DNA of 64,000 bases from Hydrangea macrophylla. Taxonomy: Eukaryota > Streptophyta > Magnoliopsida > Cornales > Hydrangeaceae. The position numbers and the translations under genes are program-made. Location of the stretch: positions 51,339,033-51,403,032 of the forward strand of contig CM066987.1 in NCBI GenBank assembly GCA_033977485.1, in the 5' to 3' direction. Within the stretch, counting starts at the first letter, position 1. The number at the start of each line of letters is the position of its first letter. The notes beneath the pieces are model-generated. The model did no database searches and was not told where the DNA came from. It worked only from the letters and a program-made list of their open reading frames with translations. This document shows, one piece after another, positions 11,265 to 23,139 of the stretch.

Positions 11265-11722
11265 ATGACCCTGAACTGCCAAGATCAGAATGGATCCAGC
11301 GGTCCAGGAGATTTTTCGCCCAAACTGTCGCTTCGGTCACGTGAAGAGTCGCCTCAAAAGGTACGCGCATTAAATGCATGACAAGACGGTTCAGTTAGCT
11401 TGCAAACGGTTCGGTTACGACCACGTCTCCATTGTTAGGTTCCGACCTGACTAACGATTGGTTGGTACAAAGCAGCGGTGATCCGGGCCCGAGCTGCAAC
11501 AACCCGGACGCATTCATACACCGGTCGGGTATTAGCTGCCCAACGTAGTACAGAGTTAATAAACAGTTAAAAGAGCATAGAGAAAGAAAGAGTTGGCCTC
11601 GAGGACCTTTTTATTGCTATGGAAGGTAAACTATACAGAGATCGGGGGCAGTTATAATAGCCTTCCCGGTTAACAAAAAAAAAAAGAAAAAAAACAAAAA
11701 AAAAAAAAGGAAAGAGGGGCCT

Positions 11723-12818
11723 TCAAGTTCCTTTGCCCTTCAGAGCCTTGACCTCCTTTTCCAGGGCCGTCACCCTCGCCACCAGCTCCTGTACGGTGAG
11801 CTCGAGGGCGTGAATATCCACCTCCTGCAGGGAAGAGCCCATCTGCAAGTGCGCGGTCTGCTTTTCCACCTCCTGAAGACGACCCTCCAGGTTGCCAAGG
11901 GAGAGCCCGGTCCAAGAGCTGGGCACGTGAAGGCCGGTCGGATGTTCCACCCGACTTTTCTTTGGTGGGGGTGGCAATTCTTCCCCGACTGCCTTCTCCT
12001 TTCCCTTCCTGGACGGGCCCGGTAGCGGGCTTGCCTCCCCGAACGAGGTAGAATCACTACTGGTGGACAGAGTAACCGGCCCCTCGGGTGGGCTGGCCCT
12101 GCAGGTGGCGCGCGGGCCGGTTGCCATGGATCGAGTGTAGCGGCGCGACCCAGAGGCAGCGGCGGCAGGAGCCGCGGAGGAAGTTCCGGCGCCTACATCA
12201 TCCGCAGGTCCCCCCGGTCAAATCAGAGAACGACAGGCAGGCCTCGATAGCTCGGTCAATCGCCTCCGTGTCATCAGCAGTAGGGGCAACGCCACGGAAG
12301 GCAGCAAAAGCTTGTTTGCAGAGGTCGGGATCAAAAACTGCAAGAGGGCAGAGAACGGAGTCCTCCAGCCAGTTGCCGGAGACCACGACCCAAAGGTATC
12401 GCCGCCAATTTTTGTTCGGGAAGTCCAGACCTTGGACAAGTTCCCTCCCATCGGCCCTGGGGCGCAAGTAAGGACCCCCGTGGTCGATGCCCAGGATATA
12501 ACACCTGACGACGTCGACGAAACAAAGGAACAACCCAAGTCGCTGGTTCAGCACTGATATCCCCCAGAGGAGGCGGGCGACATTTGGGAGGCACTTGTAG
12601 AGCGGGATGCGCAACCCCTCAAGCAGGTCGCAAAAGGAGACCGGGAGGGAAAAGCGTAGTCCCACAATAAGCAGCAGATAGCTGCTAATGAGGACGAAAG
12701 GGAAGGCTACTTCCTCCCCTTCAATGTAAAGACGGAATTCAACGTCGTCTGGAATGTGGCAGTCCTCTCGAAAAGCTTTGAGACCTTCATCAGATGTCAG
12801 GTCAATGTGAGAAGCCAT
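11723..12818 (-). pseudogene. Antisense gene B of the Tat element (paralogue of A, one frameshift)
   Basis: Starts at the ATG at 12818 (MASHIDLTSDEGLKAF), 117 bp after a TATA box. The N-terminal part is a diverged relative of gene A: it has the same spacing of IPDD, GLRFSLP, LNQRLGLFL, YLRPR and FPNKNWRRYLWV that gene A shows in its PF04195-like region. The frame is broken once, in a run of six C (12210-12215 on the plus strand), giving a premature stop at 12198. The other frame then continues without stops to 11723 through a Ser/Ala/Pro-rich linker, basic patches (SRKGKEK, PPPPKKSR) and a C-terminal coiled coil with heptad Leu/Val (LEGRLQEVEKQ, VTALEKEVKALKGK). No introns are needed. The basic patches could be nuclear localisation signals. 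Function unknown. Confidence 0.75.
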
Positions 12819-12934
12819 TTGATGGAGATGGAAGCTTGAAAAGTAAGAATAGCAGAGAATAAGGAGCTCGGAGTGTTTTACTCGGGCGATTTAGTTAATA
12901 ATTTGCAGTGAGAAATAGATTGAACAGGTGCTCC

Positions 12935-12941
12935 TTATATA
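12935..12941 (-). promoter_or_regulatory. TATA box of antisense gene B
   Basis: TATATAAGGAGCACCTG reads on the minus strand, 117 bp upstream of the ATG at 12818. The upstream region to about 13140 is alignable with the promoter of gene A (shared AAACTGTC, TCGYCTCAAAA and GCATT(A/G)AATGCA words). This supports duplication of a whole transcription unit and not only of the coding part. Confidence 0.7.
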
Positions 12942-13311
12942 GGCATCGCGAACGGCTAGGATCAAACTTGATCGGATGGCTCATATGCTCTCCCGTCGAA
13001 ACTGTCATTTTGGGCACATGGGGCGTCGTCTCAAAAAGTGTGAGCATTGAATGCACGACGTGATGGTTCGGTTGCCACATGGACGATTCGTTTACTTCCA
13101 AACTGGCAGCTTTGGGTCCGAACCAGACCAGTAACCAATGGACATGTGGCGTCAAGGAGCCCGGTCCTGCAGGGTCACCGCTCGGTCAATATACCGACGG
13201 ATCATTCCAAGCCGGCCCCGTTCTGACGGGGGTCCCGGTCTTTTCTCGGTCGGTATCTGGAAAACATTCTTAATTTTCAAATTTCATCCGACAAGGCGTC
13301 ATCTCAACTTT

Positions 13312-13327
13312 GAAAATGGGGGGCAGC
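13312..13327 (+). other. Polypurine tract of the Tat element
   Basis: GAAAATGGGGGGCAGC lies directly before the 3' LTR. It is the expected plus-strand primer for the element. Confidence 0.75.
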
Positions 13328-13956
13328 TGATACGTCCAGAAATATTCTGTAACAGTCCAACCGCCACGTGGTCAGCGAATAGCCCGGATAGTCCGGAGCA
13401 GGAGCATGGAGCCCACACTCCCGAGGTGTTCAGCTGTGACCGTCCGGGATACTCGGCAGCTCGGGTACGGGGCGTAGTGACTCCCCAGGAGGCGCGGATT
13501 GGATCGTGTTTCCCACCGTTTCCTTATACAGCCATGACTCTATCAAGGAAGAATCAATGGTTTCCTAAACCACTTAGGAAACTCTCCTAATATTGTGCAA
13601 ATCTATTGTGGTTAGATTAGGCTTCCTAATCTGATAAACTTACCATGTAAGGGTGGACTCTTATATCTATAAAAGAGCCCACCTATACTCCCTAGAGGGA
13701 CCCCGAAAAAATCACTTCTCTAAGCATACAAGCATAAACTAGAGAACTCGCCATATACACGCATACACCTGGCCGGTATTACTGGGAGTGCTGCCTATCT
13801 TGTTGGCTCACCAGGCCCACCGGTGATCTGCTAGTGAGAAGCGCACAGACGCACCCGTGGACGTAGGTCGCCTCATTAACGGGACCGAACCACATACAAA
13901 TCTTCTGTGGCTTTATTTTCTACCCAAATTACTCTTACCAATTTTTGGCATCATCA
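13328..13956 (+). repeat. 3' LTR of the Tat element
   Basis: 629 bp, same ends as the 5' copy. Differences are almost all single transitions, for example near 13348-13500. No insertions or deletions are apparent. It is followed at once by the right target duplication ATATC. Confidence 0.95.
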
Positions 13957-14227
13957 ATATCCAATTAAATTCACCTCCATGGCATGTGCAAGAATGAAGA
14001 AAGTTAATTATGCACGTCATTTATTTAATTAAGCACGGTCAAATCAATTACATAGATTGTGAATTAATCTCATTCCTATCTCTCTATCTATGTCCCCTGA
14101 TTTCACTCTCTTTCTCTTCTCTCCATCTGTAATAGTCTCTCTCTCTCTCTTAACCAACCCACCCCCCCCTCCACAACGTTGTAATGCCCCTCCCTATCCC
14201 TCCCTAACTTTACTTTCTCACTTCACT

Positions 14228-14230
<3 letters not shown>

Positions 14231-14260
<30 letters not shown>

Positions 14261-14276
14261 CTTCTTCTTCTTCTTC
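14231..14276 (+). repeat. (CTT)n microsatellite
   Basis: About 15 uninterrupted CTT units in a CT-rich stretch. Open frames across it (poly-Leu) are artefacts. The surrounding stretch 13957-14523 shows no gene. Confidence 0.9.
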
Positions 14277-14528
14277 TCAAATATCCTGTCCATTCTAACA
14301 AAAATCATAATTGCATCTCCTTCTCTCCCCCACTGTCCCCTCATTGTTTCCATCCCTTCATTGTTTCCATCCCCCTATCTCTCGGTCTTCTACACCACCA
14401 CGGGCGAACGATGCACCACCGCATCTCAACCACCGTAGGCAGCTGTCCTCTTCACTTTTCTCTAAGGTTTCTCTCTATTACGTATCAACATATGCACATA
14501 AATGTATAAGCATTTAGTCAGTTCGTAT

Positions 14529-15030
14529 TGTTGGGAATTTAAAACGCGGAACCAAATTCCCCCCAATAAAAACACAAAGACACATCAACAGTAATTAACA
14601 AGCACACTAAAGAAAACACAGATTTCTACGTGGTTCGGCAAAATTGCCTATATCCGCACCCGAGAGACCAGTTCTTTTACTATTGAGAATAAATAATTGG
14701 TACAAGACACTTTGTATTAAATCCCATAACCCAACCCTCACACCCTTTATATACCCACTCTCAATACCCTAAAGAACTCACACTCCCTCACCATAGACCA
14801 TGCACCCCCATAAGGGGAGACCCCCAACTTGGTACACCAAGGGCTTACCTAAATTCCTATACAACATCCATTATATAGAGTTTCCAACCATTCATTGTCC
14901 AACAAGAAATCAGAGATCCATTCAAAATAAAACTCTATCACAAAAAGAAACCATGGTTATAATAGGAATGTTGCCAAATCATAATCCCTAAATTAATGGG
15001 ATTATCCCATATGTGATATATATCCAAATA
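14529..15030 (-). repeat. LTR (3' in element orientation)
   Basis: Left LTR on the plus map. A third related LTR lies at 18892-19393. Confidence 0.85.
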
Positions 15031-16178
15031 GTTACCCCCTATATCATATGTGGGGCAACTCCTCAATCAATATATCACACATGACTAACACCCCTCAATT
15101 GGAGCACCCACAAAGCTGACCGCTTTGCAACCGTTTACCATTGACCGCCTTTCGTCCCAGCATGCACACCCCCAATCAACTTGGTCTCAGTACCTCTGAT
15201 TCGTCAAATCGATACATGTTAAGCTTCCCAAAGTTAATCATATCCATATATTAACTCCATTAGAGAAGAGCCTCGATCCCTCCTTCTCCCCAACAGGAAT
15301 TACCACTTCACCATTGTCTGAACCGTGAATAAACCATTCACCTACTTGCAAAAATTTTCCATCGAGAACTTGGGAGTACAACTCTACCACCTAGATGACA
15401 TAAACCATCCACACTTCTCTCAACCACTGTGTGTGATTTTAGAAACAATATTAGATTCGTCCACAACATTTGGATCAGTATCAGACCACCCAAATAGAGA
15501 ACCTGCTCCAAAAATATTTGATTAACGTTCCTACATGTAGTATCCTAACAATTACCTCTGTCGGGTGTTTGCGTTTGTGTCTACCACTGCCTTCTTGGAG
15601 CCATTCAAATTATTTTCTCCAGATGCACATACTTACCATATCCGAAATCTAACAACCCAAGAAAATGCACGTATGAGTGGAATGTGAAAACTTCTCCACC
15701 ATACGCAACTTACTACAATTACAGTAGCATCAAAATTATTTTTCAGCTCTAGATCCCAACCTGCTGCAATATATATATATATATATATAGGATCTATCAC
15801 CAAGAAAAATAAATTCCAATCCTTGCAGAATTTCATAAATCCGCACCCACTGATGAATCTGCAATGCCCAAAAACTTTAGAAACCATATCTGGCCTGAAT
15901 TCCAAGTAATACTACTAATCCTGCTAAATACTTGAAATTTCAACTAATCATGACTCAAGATTCAATGCACCTGCCACATAGGATAACTATCACTACTTGT
16001 CACTAGCCGAGACTCTAATGCCGCCAAACATGTGTCGCGACTCTCACGGGTCAAGCTATTCCACCGATTTTCCAAATTTTTTTTTCCATCTTGTGTTGTC
16101 TTATCACCGTGCCATTATCCAACTGCAACCGTGTGCTCTGCCCACCACAGATATGACCGCCATGGCTCTGATACCACT

Positions 16179-16681
16179 TGTTGGGAATTTAAAACGTTGA
16201 ACCAAATTTTCCCCAATAAACACACAAAAACATATCAACAGTAATTAACAAGCACACTAAAGAAAACACAGATTTCTACGTGGTTTGGCAAAACTGCCTA
16301 TATCCACACCTGAGAGACCAGTTCTTTTACAATTGAGAATAAACAATTGGTACAAGATACTTTGAATTAAATCCCATAACCCAACCCCACACCCTTTGTA
16401 TACCCACTCTCAATACCCCAAAGAACTCATACTCTCTCACCCTAGACGTCCATGCACCCCATGAGGGGAGACCCCCAACTTGGTACACCAAGGGCTTACC
16501 AAAAGTCCTATACAATATCCCTTTATATGGAGTTTCCAACCATTCATTGTCCAACAAGAAATCAGATATCCATTCAAAATAAAACTCTATAACAAATGGA
16601 AACCAAATTACAATAGGAATCTAACCAAATCATAATCCCTAAATTAATGCGATTATCTCACATGTGATATATATCCCAACA
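16179..16681 (-). repeat. LTR (5' in element orientation)
   Basis: Right LTR on the plus map, next to the primer-binding site. It retains the full CCCAACA terminus that the other two copies have lost. Confidence 0.87.
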
Positions 16682-16686
16682 CGTAT

Positions 16687-17143
16687 ATCCATATATATAT
16701 AAATGTCCATATGAATATCTATAATTTGTGAGATGCTTTCTTAATTTGTCTTGAGAATATAAAGATTGTAATTATTTTAGATCCCCATTGTGGAGCTGAT
16801 TCTTTGTAGTCATGAACACATAAATACAGTTTTTATATTTTAGTACTGTGCTTTTATATCTTGAACGTAGTTTAGGCATAACTGTTGCCATAGTAATTTT
16901 AGTTGGAAAATTTTGTGTTTGGGTCCATTTTTTATTTTATTATTATTGTTAAAGTCATGCGTAGAATTTTCTACACACAAAATGGAATGTTGTACTTCCA
17001 AATCCGAATAATGCTATGATTCTCAAACTTTGAATATTAAACTTGAATCCCAAATGCTTTACATCCTAGAATCAAGTTTTTAAGTCAAATTTAGGAAGCA
17101 TGGTATTATTTTATTTAATGAAAATCATTTCATGGTTGCATTG
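16687..17143. other. Intergenic A+T-rich DNA
   Basis: No coding signal, repeat end or RNA gene seen. Confidence 0.6.
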
Positions 17144-17151
17144 CTACACAC

Positions 17152-17938
17152 TAGGCCTGTCAATGGACCGGGTCTAGACCCGGATCCGGTCCAGATCCGG
17201 CTCTGTTAGACGGATCTGAGCATTTTTTAAGATCCATATCCAGATCCGGATCAGAATCCGTATTTTATGCTTAAAAAATGGACCGGATATGATTTTGTAA
17301 TATCCGGTCCGCCTAAGACCCGGATCCGAATAATACTTATATATATAAATATATTTATTTATATATTTACATATTATATATAGGGGGTTGCTAACCTACA
17401 ACAATCATGTTGTAGGTTAGCAGCATGCAACAACCTCTTTAGCGACAAAAAACAGGTTTTCAGCGATGGAATTTTTGTCGCTAAAGGTTCCAACTTTTAG
17501 CAACGAAACTTTTCGTCGCTAAAAACCTATTTTTCGTCGCTAAAAGCCTCCTGTGTTGTAGGTTAGCAAATCCCTTATATATATAATATGATTATGTGTA
17601 TATATAATGTATATACATACTATAATATAATTATGTATATATATAATGCCTATACATACTGTATTATATTTAATATATTAGTCATGTATATACAAATATA
17701 TTTATATATATATACATATTATATATATACAAAAATTGTATAGATAAACACATTATATATTATTTCAGATCGAATCCGGATCCGGATCCGGATTCGGTAT
17801 ATTTTGGCGGATCCGGATATGGACTGACTTATAGCAGATCCGTCAGATCCGAATCCGAATCCGAATCCATATATAGTTTAGCGGATCTGGATCTGGATGC
17901 ACTAGATCCGGTCCGGATCCGACCCGTTTACAGGCCTA
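17152..17938. mobile_element. hAT-like non-autonomous element with GGATCCG words
   Basis: 787 bp with inverted ends TAGGCCTGTCAATGG and (reverse) TAGGCCTGTAAACGG, and a perfect 8-bp target duplication CTACACAC (17144-17151 and 17939-17946), the size expected for hAT. Both subterminal zones are made of repeated (T)CCGGATCCG/GAATCCG words in both orientations. The centre is A+T-rich and carries a smaller nested element. No transposase is encoded. Confidence 0.85.
17382..17575. mobile_element. MITE nested in the hAT-like element
   Basis: About 194 bp with inverted ends AGGGGGTTGCTAACCTACAACA and its reverse form near 17551-17575. The interior has four copies in mixed orientation of TTTAGCGACGAAAA/TTTTCGTCGCTAAAA. 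It sits in a TA-rich tract, so the target duplication is ambiguous (a 7-bp TATATAT is compatible). Confidence 0.65.
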
Positions 17939-18555
17939 CTACACACTATAGTTGATGTTCACCAATTATTACTTTTGCCAAAACCATGATCTATAAGTGG
18001 ACATTAATTTTTTTAATTTTTTTGTTTTGTTTTTTTTTTTGCATAATTAGAGTCAATGCAAGAGAATTATCAATCATGCATATCTTTTGGTCCGGAGGGT
18101 TTCTATTGTATAGCTCAATTCCTTGAAGGCTTGACGTGGATGAGTTTGATAATGGTTCAAGTGACTTAGGTGCGTTTTGGATGTCCATAATTGCAAAATA
18201 GGCAATTTTTTAGAATGAGCGAATTATGTACTAGTTCATTCAGTGGTGTTTGGTGGTCGAAATTAATAAATTTTAAAAAATAATTAAAATCAAATCAATT
18301 TTGTTAATATTTTTTTTAAGAAAACACAAATAGATTAGTTAAATATGAACTACATACCCTGATTGCTCCAATCACACTCGCCATCCCCTTACATTTCAAT
18401 ATATTGTATCACATTTCTAGGAGTAACTACATTTGAAATTTTTGGCAAAAGTACTAGACCTAAGTTATACGTCTACTGTGAAGATTTGGGACTTATTTCA
18501 TCTCTTTTGCCGCATGAGAACTTTCTTTTCTATTGTTTCGACTATATATATAGAT

Positions 18556-18717
18556 AGTCAGGCTTTAAAGCGCACTGGGTTTGTACATTGGGATTTTTAG
18601 CCTAAAAAACCACGGGCCAATGGTGCGATAGAACAGGTGCGGGTTAGCGGGACGGCCGGTGGTTTTTTTAAGCTAAAAAGCCCAGTGAACAAATCCAATG
18701 CGCTTTAGAGACTGGCT
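18556..18717. mobile_element. Fold-back element (MITE-like)
   Basis: A 162-bp imperfect inverted repeat. The arms contain CTTTAAAGCGCACTGGGTTTG and its reverse counterpart CAAATCCAATGCGCTTTAGAG, followed inward by AGCCTAAAAAACCAC and GTGGTTTTTTTAAGCT. No coding capacity. No convincing target duplication was found in the TA-rich flanks. Confidence 0.6.
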
Positions 18718-18741
18718 GTGTATATATATATATATATATAT

Positions 18742-19680
18742 TTCTCGGCCCTCCACACCACCGCGGGCGAACGAAGCACCACCGCATCTCAGCCACCACA
18801 GGCAGCTGTCCTCTTCACTTTTCTCTAAGGTTTCTCTCTATTGTGTATCAACATATGCACATATATGGGTAAGCATGTAGTCAGTTTGTATTGTTGGGAA
18901 TTTAAAACGCAAAACCAAATTCCCCCCAATAAACACACATAAACACATCAATAGTAATTAACAAGTACACTAAAGAAAACACAAATTTCTACGTTGTTCG
19001 GCAAAATTGCCTATATCCACACCCGAGAGACCAGTTATTTTACTATTGAGAATAAACAATTGGTACAAGACACTTTGTATTAAATCCCATCACCCAACCC
19101 TCACAACCTTTATATACCCACTCTCAATACCCTAAAGAACTCACACTCCCTCACCCTAGACCATGCACCCCCATAAGGGGAGACTCCCAACTTGGTACAC
19201 CAAGGGCTTACCTAAATTCCTATACAACATCCATTTATATAGAGTTTCCAACCATTCATTGTCCAATAAGAAATCAGAGATCCATTCAAAATAAAACTCT
19301 ATCCCAAAAAGAAACCATGGTTATAATAGGAATGTTGCCAAATCATAATCCCTAAATTAATGGGATTATCCACATATGATACATATCCCAATAATCACCC
19401 CCTATATTATATGTGGGGCAACTCCTCAATCAATATGTCACACATGACTAGCACCCCTTAACTGGACCACCCATAAACCTGACCGCTTTGCAACCGTTTA
19501 CCATTGACCGTCTTTCGTACAAGCATGCACACCCCGAATCAACTTGGTCTCAACACCTCCGATTCGTCAAATTGCAGCCAATACATGTGCAGCTTCCCAA
19601 AGTTAATAATGTCCATTAGCTCCACTAGGGAAGAGCCTCGATCTCTCTTTCTCCCCAACAGGTTTTACCACCTCACTATT
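18742..19680 (-). repeat. Duplicated segment: flank plus truncated Copia-like element
   Basis: Matches 14379-15314 in the same orientation. The match covers about 150 bp of non-element flank, the target-site copy (TGTAT here, CGTAT there), a 502-bp LTR (18892-19393) and about 280 bp of internal sequence, ending near the word CCCCAACAGG. The second LTR and the right target duplication are missing. Because the flank is shared, this is a copy of the locus and not an independent insertion. Confidence 0.8.
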
Positions 19681-21041
19681 TTGAAATACACTGTACTGTG
19701 TTTTACAATGTGAAATTTCACACTCAACTATTTCAATGTATTAGAATTTTCTTTATCAGTTATTCAATTCTGAAACTGCCGCTGGTGCGGGACACAATTG
19801 AGGCAAATATATTGGATTCGATTTAATTGTAATAAGCATATTAATATGAATTATTTTTGCTTTGTAGGGATAAATTTTTAGACCTTTAACTGTTATGGTA
19901 GTGTGCAACTAGTTCATTTTAAAATTATGGATTGTCTATCTATTACAATGTGAAAAATGTGAAATGGGCATCATTGAGTGTGAAATGTTGAATAAATGGG
20001 CATCATTGAGTGCCAAATTTATCATGTATATTCATAAGGGTAGAGTGAAATTTAACACTTAAATTTCTTAATAATGACAGTATGAGAAAAAAAAATGAAA
20101 AATTTGTACATTTGCCATGAATCATGTTAAATATCATGACTTAATAATTATATTGCAGTGTGAAATTTCACACTATAAAACTGCATACAACAGTCCGAAT
20201 AGTGTGCAATTTCACACTATAAAATTGAAAAACCTTACTTTAATTTCAAAAAAATGCACGAACGGTAATCATTGAAACATGACAACTCAATTTGTGTACT
20301 TTTGACTTTTGACAACTCTCGTTTATGATGAGAAATATTGATAGAAGGTGAAATACACTGTCATTCAAAAATGGTGTAATAGATTTGTAAAATAAAGTCC
20401 TAAAATCTTGGGATAACATTATCATATTCATATATATTGAATGCAATATTAGTGGGAATTTGATAAATAATTCCTCATTTAAATATATATTAAAGAAAAA
20501 TTTAGTGGAAAATCCCATTCTACCAATGTTTGTTGTAATAGACCCACCAATTGGTACTTCCCAATGATAGACCCTATAATTGTAAATTTTTTTAGAGATT
20601 AGTCCACAGTCCCCAATTATAGATAGTTTCAGTGACCTTTTTACCCCCATACATATGTACATGCATATATATATATATATAAATAAATTTGCTTTAAAGA
20701 TTCCATTGATTTGCATATCAAATATATGGAAATAAAATCTCATAACTTTAGCCTTGTACATTATGACTCTTTTGAATATTTCTAACGCCATTTTTATGTG
20801 GGTATCCCACTTTTGTATGTTCTACCAATAATCATTGATCACATAACATATGAAGTTGTTACTATGCACCATACTTTTATGCGAGTATTACACTGCAACC
20901 AGTTCATTTTAACACTGCAACAGTTCATTAGTATGAAATTTTACACTGCAATTGGTTTATTAGTGTGAATTTTTACACTGTAACTGGTTCGTTTTTGCTT
21001 TGCAACTGGTCCACAATCCGACATCATGTGAACAAAAACCA

Positions 21042-21245
21042 TGAGTGTTAAATTTTACACTATAACCTTTTGAACCACAACCTTTGAAATACAACATAGT
21101 ATACAATTTCATTTCACAACCTTTAAAGCAAGAATATGAGTGTTAAATTTTACGCTACAACCTTTTGAACCACAATATTGTATACAATTTCACTCCACAA
21201 CCTTTGAAACATGAACATTAGTGTTAAATTTAACACTGCTATACT
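21042..21245. repeat. Diverged tandem repeat around GAGTGTTAAATTTTACAC
   Basis: Units begin near 21047, 21139 and 21222, each starting (G)AGTGTTAAATTT and containing ACAACCTTTGAAA-like sequence. Related GTGAAATTTCACAC words recur upstream at 19709-20220 and 20925-21000. The origin is not recognised. Confidence 0.55.
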
Positions 21246-21788
21246 AGGAATACATTTTAACACTATCTTATCACTAAAAACAAGTCTACAAATGAATTCA
21301 TCTAACAGTAGCTTTTCATTTCATGCCTCCGCCTCCGCCGCTGCCACCACCAACAATCACCGCCACCAACAGCCACCACCCTTCCTACGCAGGACAACAC
21401 CTCCACAAGAAACCCACAACATCACTTCTCGATTTCATCAACAATATGGCCAAAAATCTGCCAAAGACGAAAAGTCATGTCAACGAGATTAGAGTATATA
21501 AGAACAAATCAAACAAAACCAAATCATCAACAAGCCATTCCATGGATTTGAGTATATAAGAACAAATCAAAGGATTTAGAAAACAAATCAATAAACCTGC
21601 GATTAAGCCCTAATTTGTCAAGTTTTTAAGATTTGGATCTGCGATCTTCGAATTGTCTTCACATCGTTCTAAGAGCCATACTTCGTCGGAAGTGGTGGTT
21701 GCGTTGGTTTTGAGAAGATTGTGAGAGGGGGCGGTGGTGAGAAGATGACGTTAGAAGTGGTGGTGGCCAAGAGAGAGTCACGACCGGA

Positions 21789-21790
<2 letters not shown>

Positions 21791-21883
<93 letters not shown>
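21791..21883 (+). repeat. Compound (GT)n(GA)n microsatellite
   Basis: A run of GT followed directly by about 28 GA units. Confidence 0.9.
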
Positions 21884-21885
<2 letters not shown>

Positions 21886-22320
21886 AATGGATATAGAATG
21901 TGATTCATTCTTATTTGGGTATTTGAGTTTTGAATTTTGAAAACCCCAAAATCTTGGGGTTATTTATTGCAGTGTTGAATGGGAAATGGTAAGGGTAGTT
22001 TGGTCCAAATTTGTAGAATGGACTTCATAGTAAAATGTTTCATGGGTTGAACCTATTAAAAGAAACTTAGAGTAAAATGGACATTATACTAATTAACTCT
22101 ATATTAAATATGTGTATATATATACATGAGTTTCTATATATATATATATATATATATCTTTATTGGGGATAAAAAAAGTCATCAATCTATTCTATATTAG
22201 GATATTTTGGACTAATCTCTAAATATATTCATAATTATATGATCTATTGTTATGAAAATACAATTGATGGACCTATTCCAAAAAAGATTGGTAGAATAAG
22301 ACTTATCATTGCGATATTTA

Positions 22321-23134
22321 GAGATAACATTTCATTTACAATTTTTATAATTAAAAGAAATAACTTAACCACCGAATATTGTTGAAAAACTAGTTTATTT
22401 GAAAACAAAAACAATTGATAGATAATGAGAGTTGAACATTTTATTCCAGTAGCTCTTGATTTGTCAACTTTTTTATTTTTTTGATTGACGATTAGTAAAG
22501 AAGAAGATTTGCTATTACATATATTAAATAAAAAAAATTCTATCCGCACCATATAACCTACTTTACTGTCTAGACGCATCCACCACTCTAATTGAGATTT
22601 TTACGCTACACCCACCATCATCATTTCTTATGACTATCTTCATTTTCAGTATAACCTTAACCCTAATAACCCAATCACTTCCATTGTCGATATAACATGG
22701 ATATAAAAGAATCTAGTTCTCTATGCCGTGAATATCCAAACATCACAAAAGGCATTTAAGGCACATTATTGTCTCATTTGGATTAAAATAACCAACTGAT
22801 GTATGTTTCATTATTTTAATAAAAAGTAATATAATTTATTTAATTTCATACCTCTCATGTTTTTAAAGTTTTAGTCTGACGGTTTAAAAGCCTTACTGTG
22901 TATGCTATTAGGGAATTAATTTTGGTAATTCAAAAGTTATCATTGGTATTTTATGCAGTGCATTAATTATATAGTACTGCATACACTAGATGTGATATTA
23001 TAGAATGTCAATGATAACTTTTAGAGTGTCAAAATCTATTCCATACTCAGTTAGATGGACTTTTAATGACCAACACCTACAAGTTACACTGTGTACCCAT
23101 CGGTCATATCACATTAATAAGTTTAATTGCAAAG
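22321..23134. other. Intergenic A+T-rich DNA with a possible MULE end
   Basis: No gene is supported. AATTCTATCCGCACC at 22536-22550 matches the right end (reverse strand) of the Mutator-like element at 47541-48289, so a diverged relative may end here. Confidence 0.45.
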
Positions 23135-23139
23135 ACTTT

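Larger units (their letters stand above)
1567..13956 (+). mobile_element. Complete Tat-lineage Ty3/gypsy LTR retrotransposon (inactive)
   Basis: A 12,390-bp element with two 629-bp LTRs (1567-2195 and 13328-13956), both starting TGATACG and ending CATCA, flanked by a perfect target duplication ATATC (1562-1566 and 13957-13961). A primer-binding site and polypurine tract sit next to the LTRs. The order on the plus strand is gag, protease, reverse transcriptase, RNase H, a second RNase H, integrase. The second RNase H and the 5.5-kb region after integrase with antisense genes are hallmarks of the Tat/Retand/Grande group. I count by eye about 17 differences between the LTRs (roughly 2.7%), so the insertion is fairly young, yet the coding frame has ten in-frame stops. 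Confidence 0.96.
14529..16681 (-). mobile_element. Non-autonomous Copia-like LTR element
   Basis: 2,153 bp with LTRs of 502 bp (14529-15030) and 503 bp (16179-16681). Plus-strand ends are TGTTGGG and CCCAACA. A perfect target duplication CGTAT lies at 14524-14528 and 16682-16686. The primer-binding site, read on the minus strand, is next to the right LTR (TGGTATCAGAGCCATGG, complement of 16160-16176), matching initiator tRNA-Met and fixing the orientation. The polypurine tract (AGGGGG on the minus strand, near 15035) is next to the left LTR. The internal 1.15 kb has no recognisable gag or pol, so it would need proteins from another element. The LTRs differ at many sites, and the inner end of the left LTR is mutated (ends CCAAATA), so it is old. 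Confidence 0.88.
20505..22320. mobile_element. Element with long imperfect inverted ends (possible MULE)
   Basis: The left arm (about 20505-20610) and the right arm (about 22215-22320) are inverted copies over roughly 100 bp, sharing ATTCTACCAAT, CAATTG, ATAATT and TTTAGAGATTAGTCCA. The 1.6-kb interior has A+T-rich DNA, a tandem repeat, a short GC-richer open stretch coding Pro/His/Ser-rich peptides (21211-21560) and a GT/GA microsatellite. Exact ends and target duplication could not be set. Long inverted ends fit Mutator-like elements. No transposase motif was seen. Confidence 0.55.

Noticed and set aside
14090..14517. Protein gene across the CTT repeat (poly-Leu or Ser/Pro/His-rich peptides)
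   Set aside because: Microsatellite translation; the rest of the frame is repeat flank duplicated at 18742.
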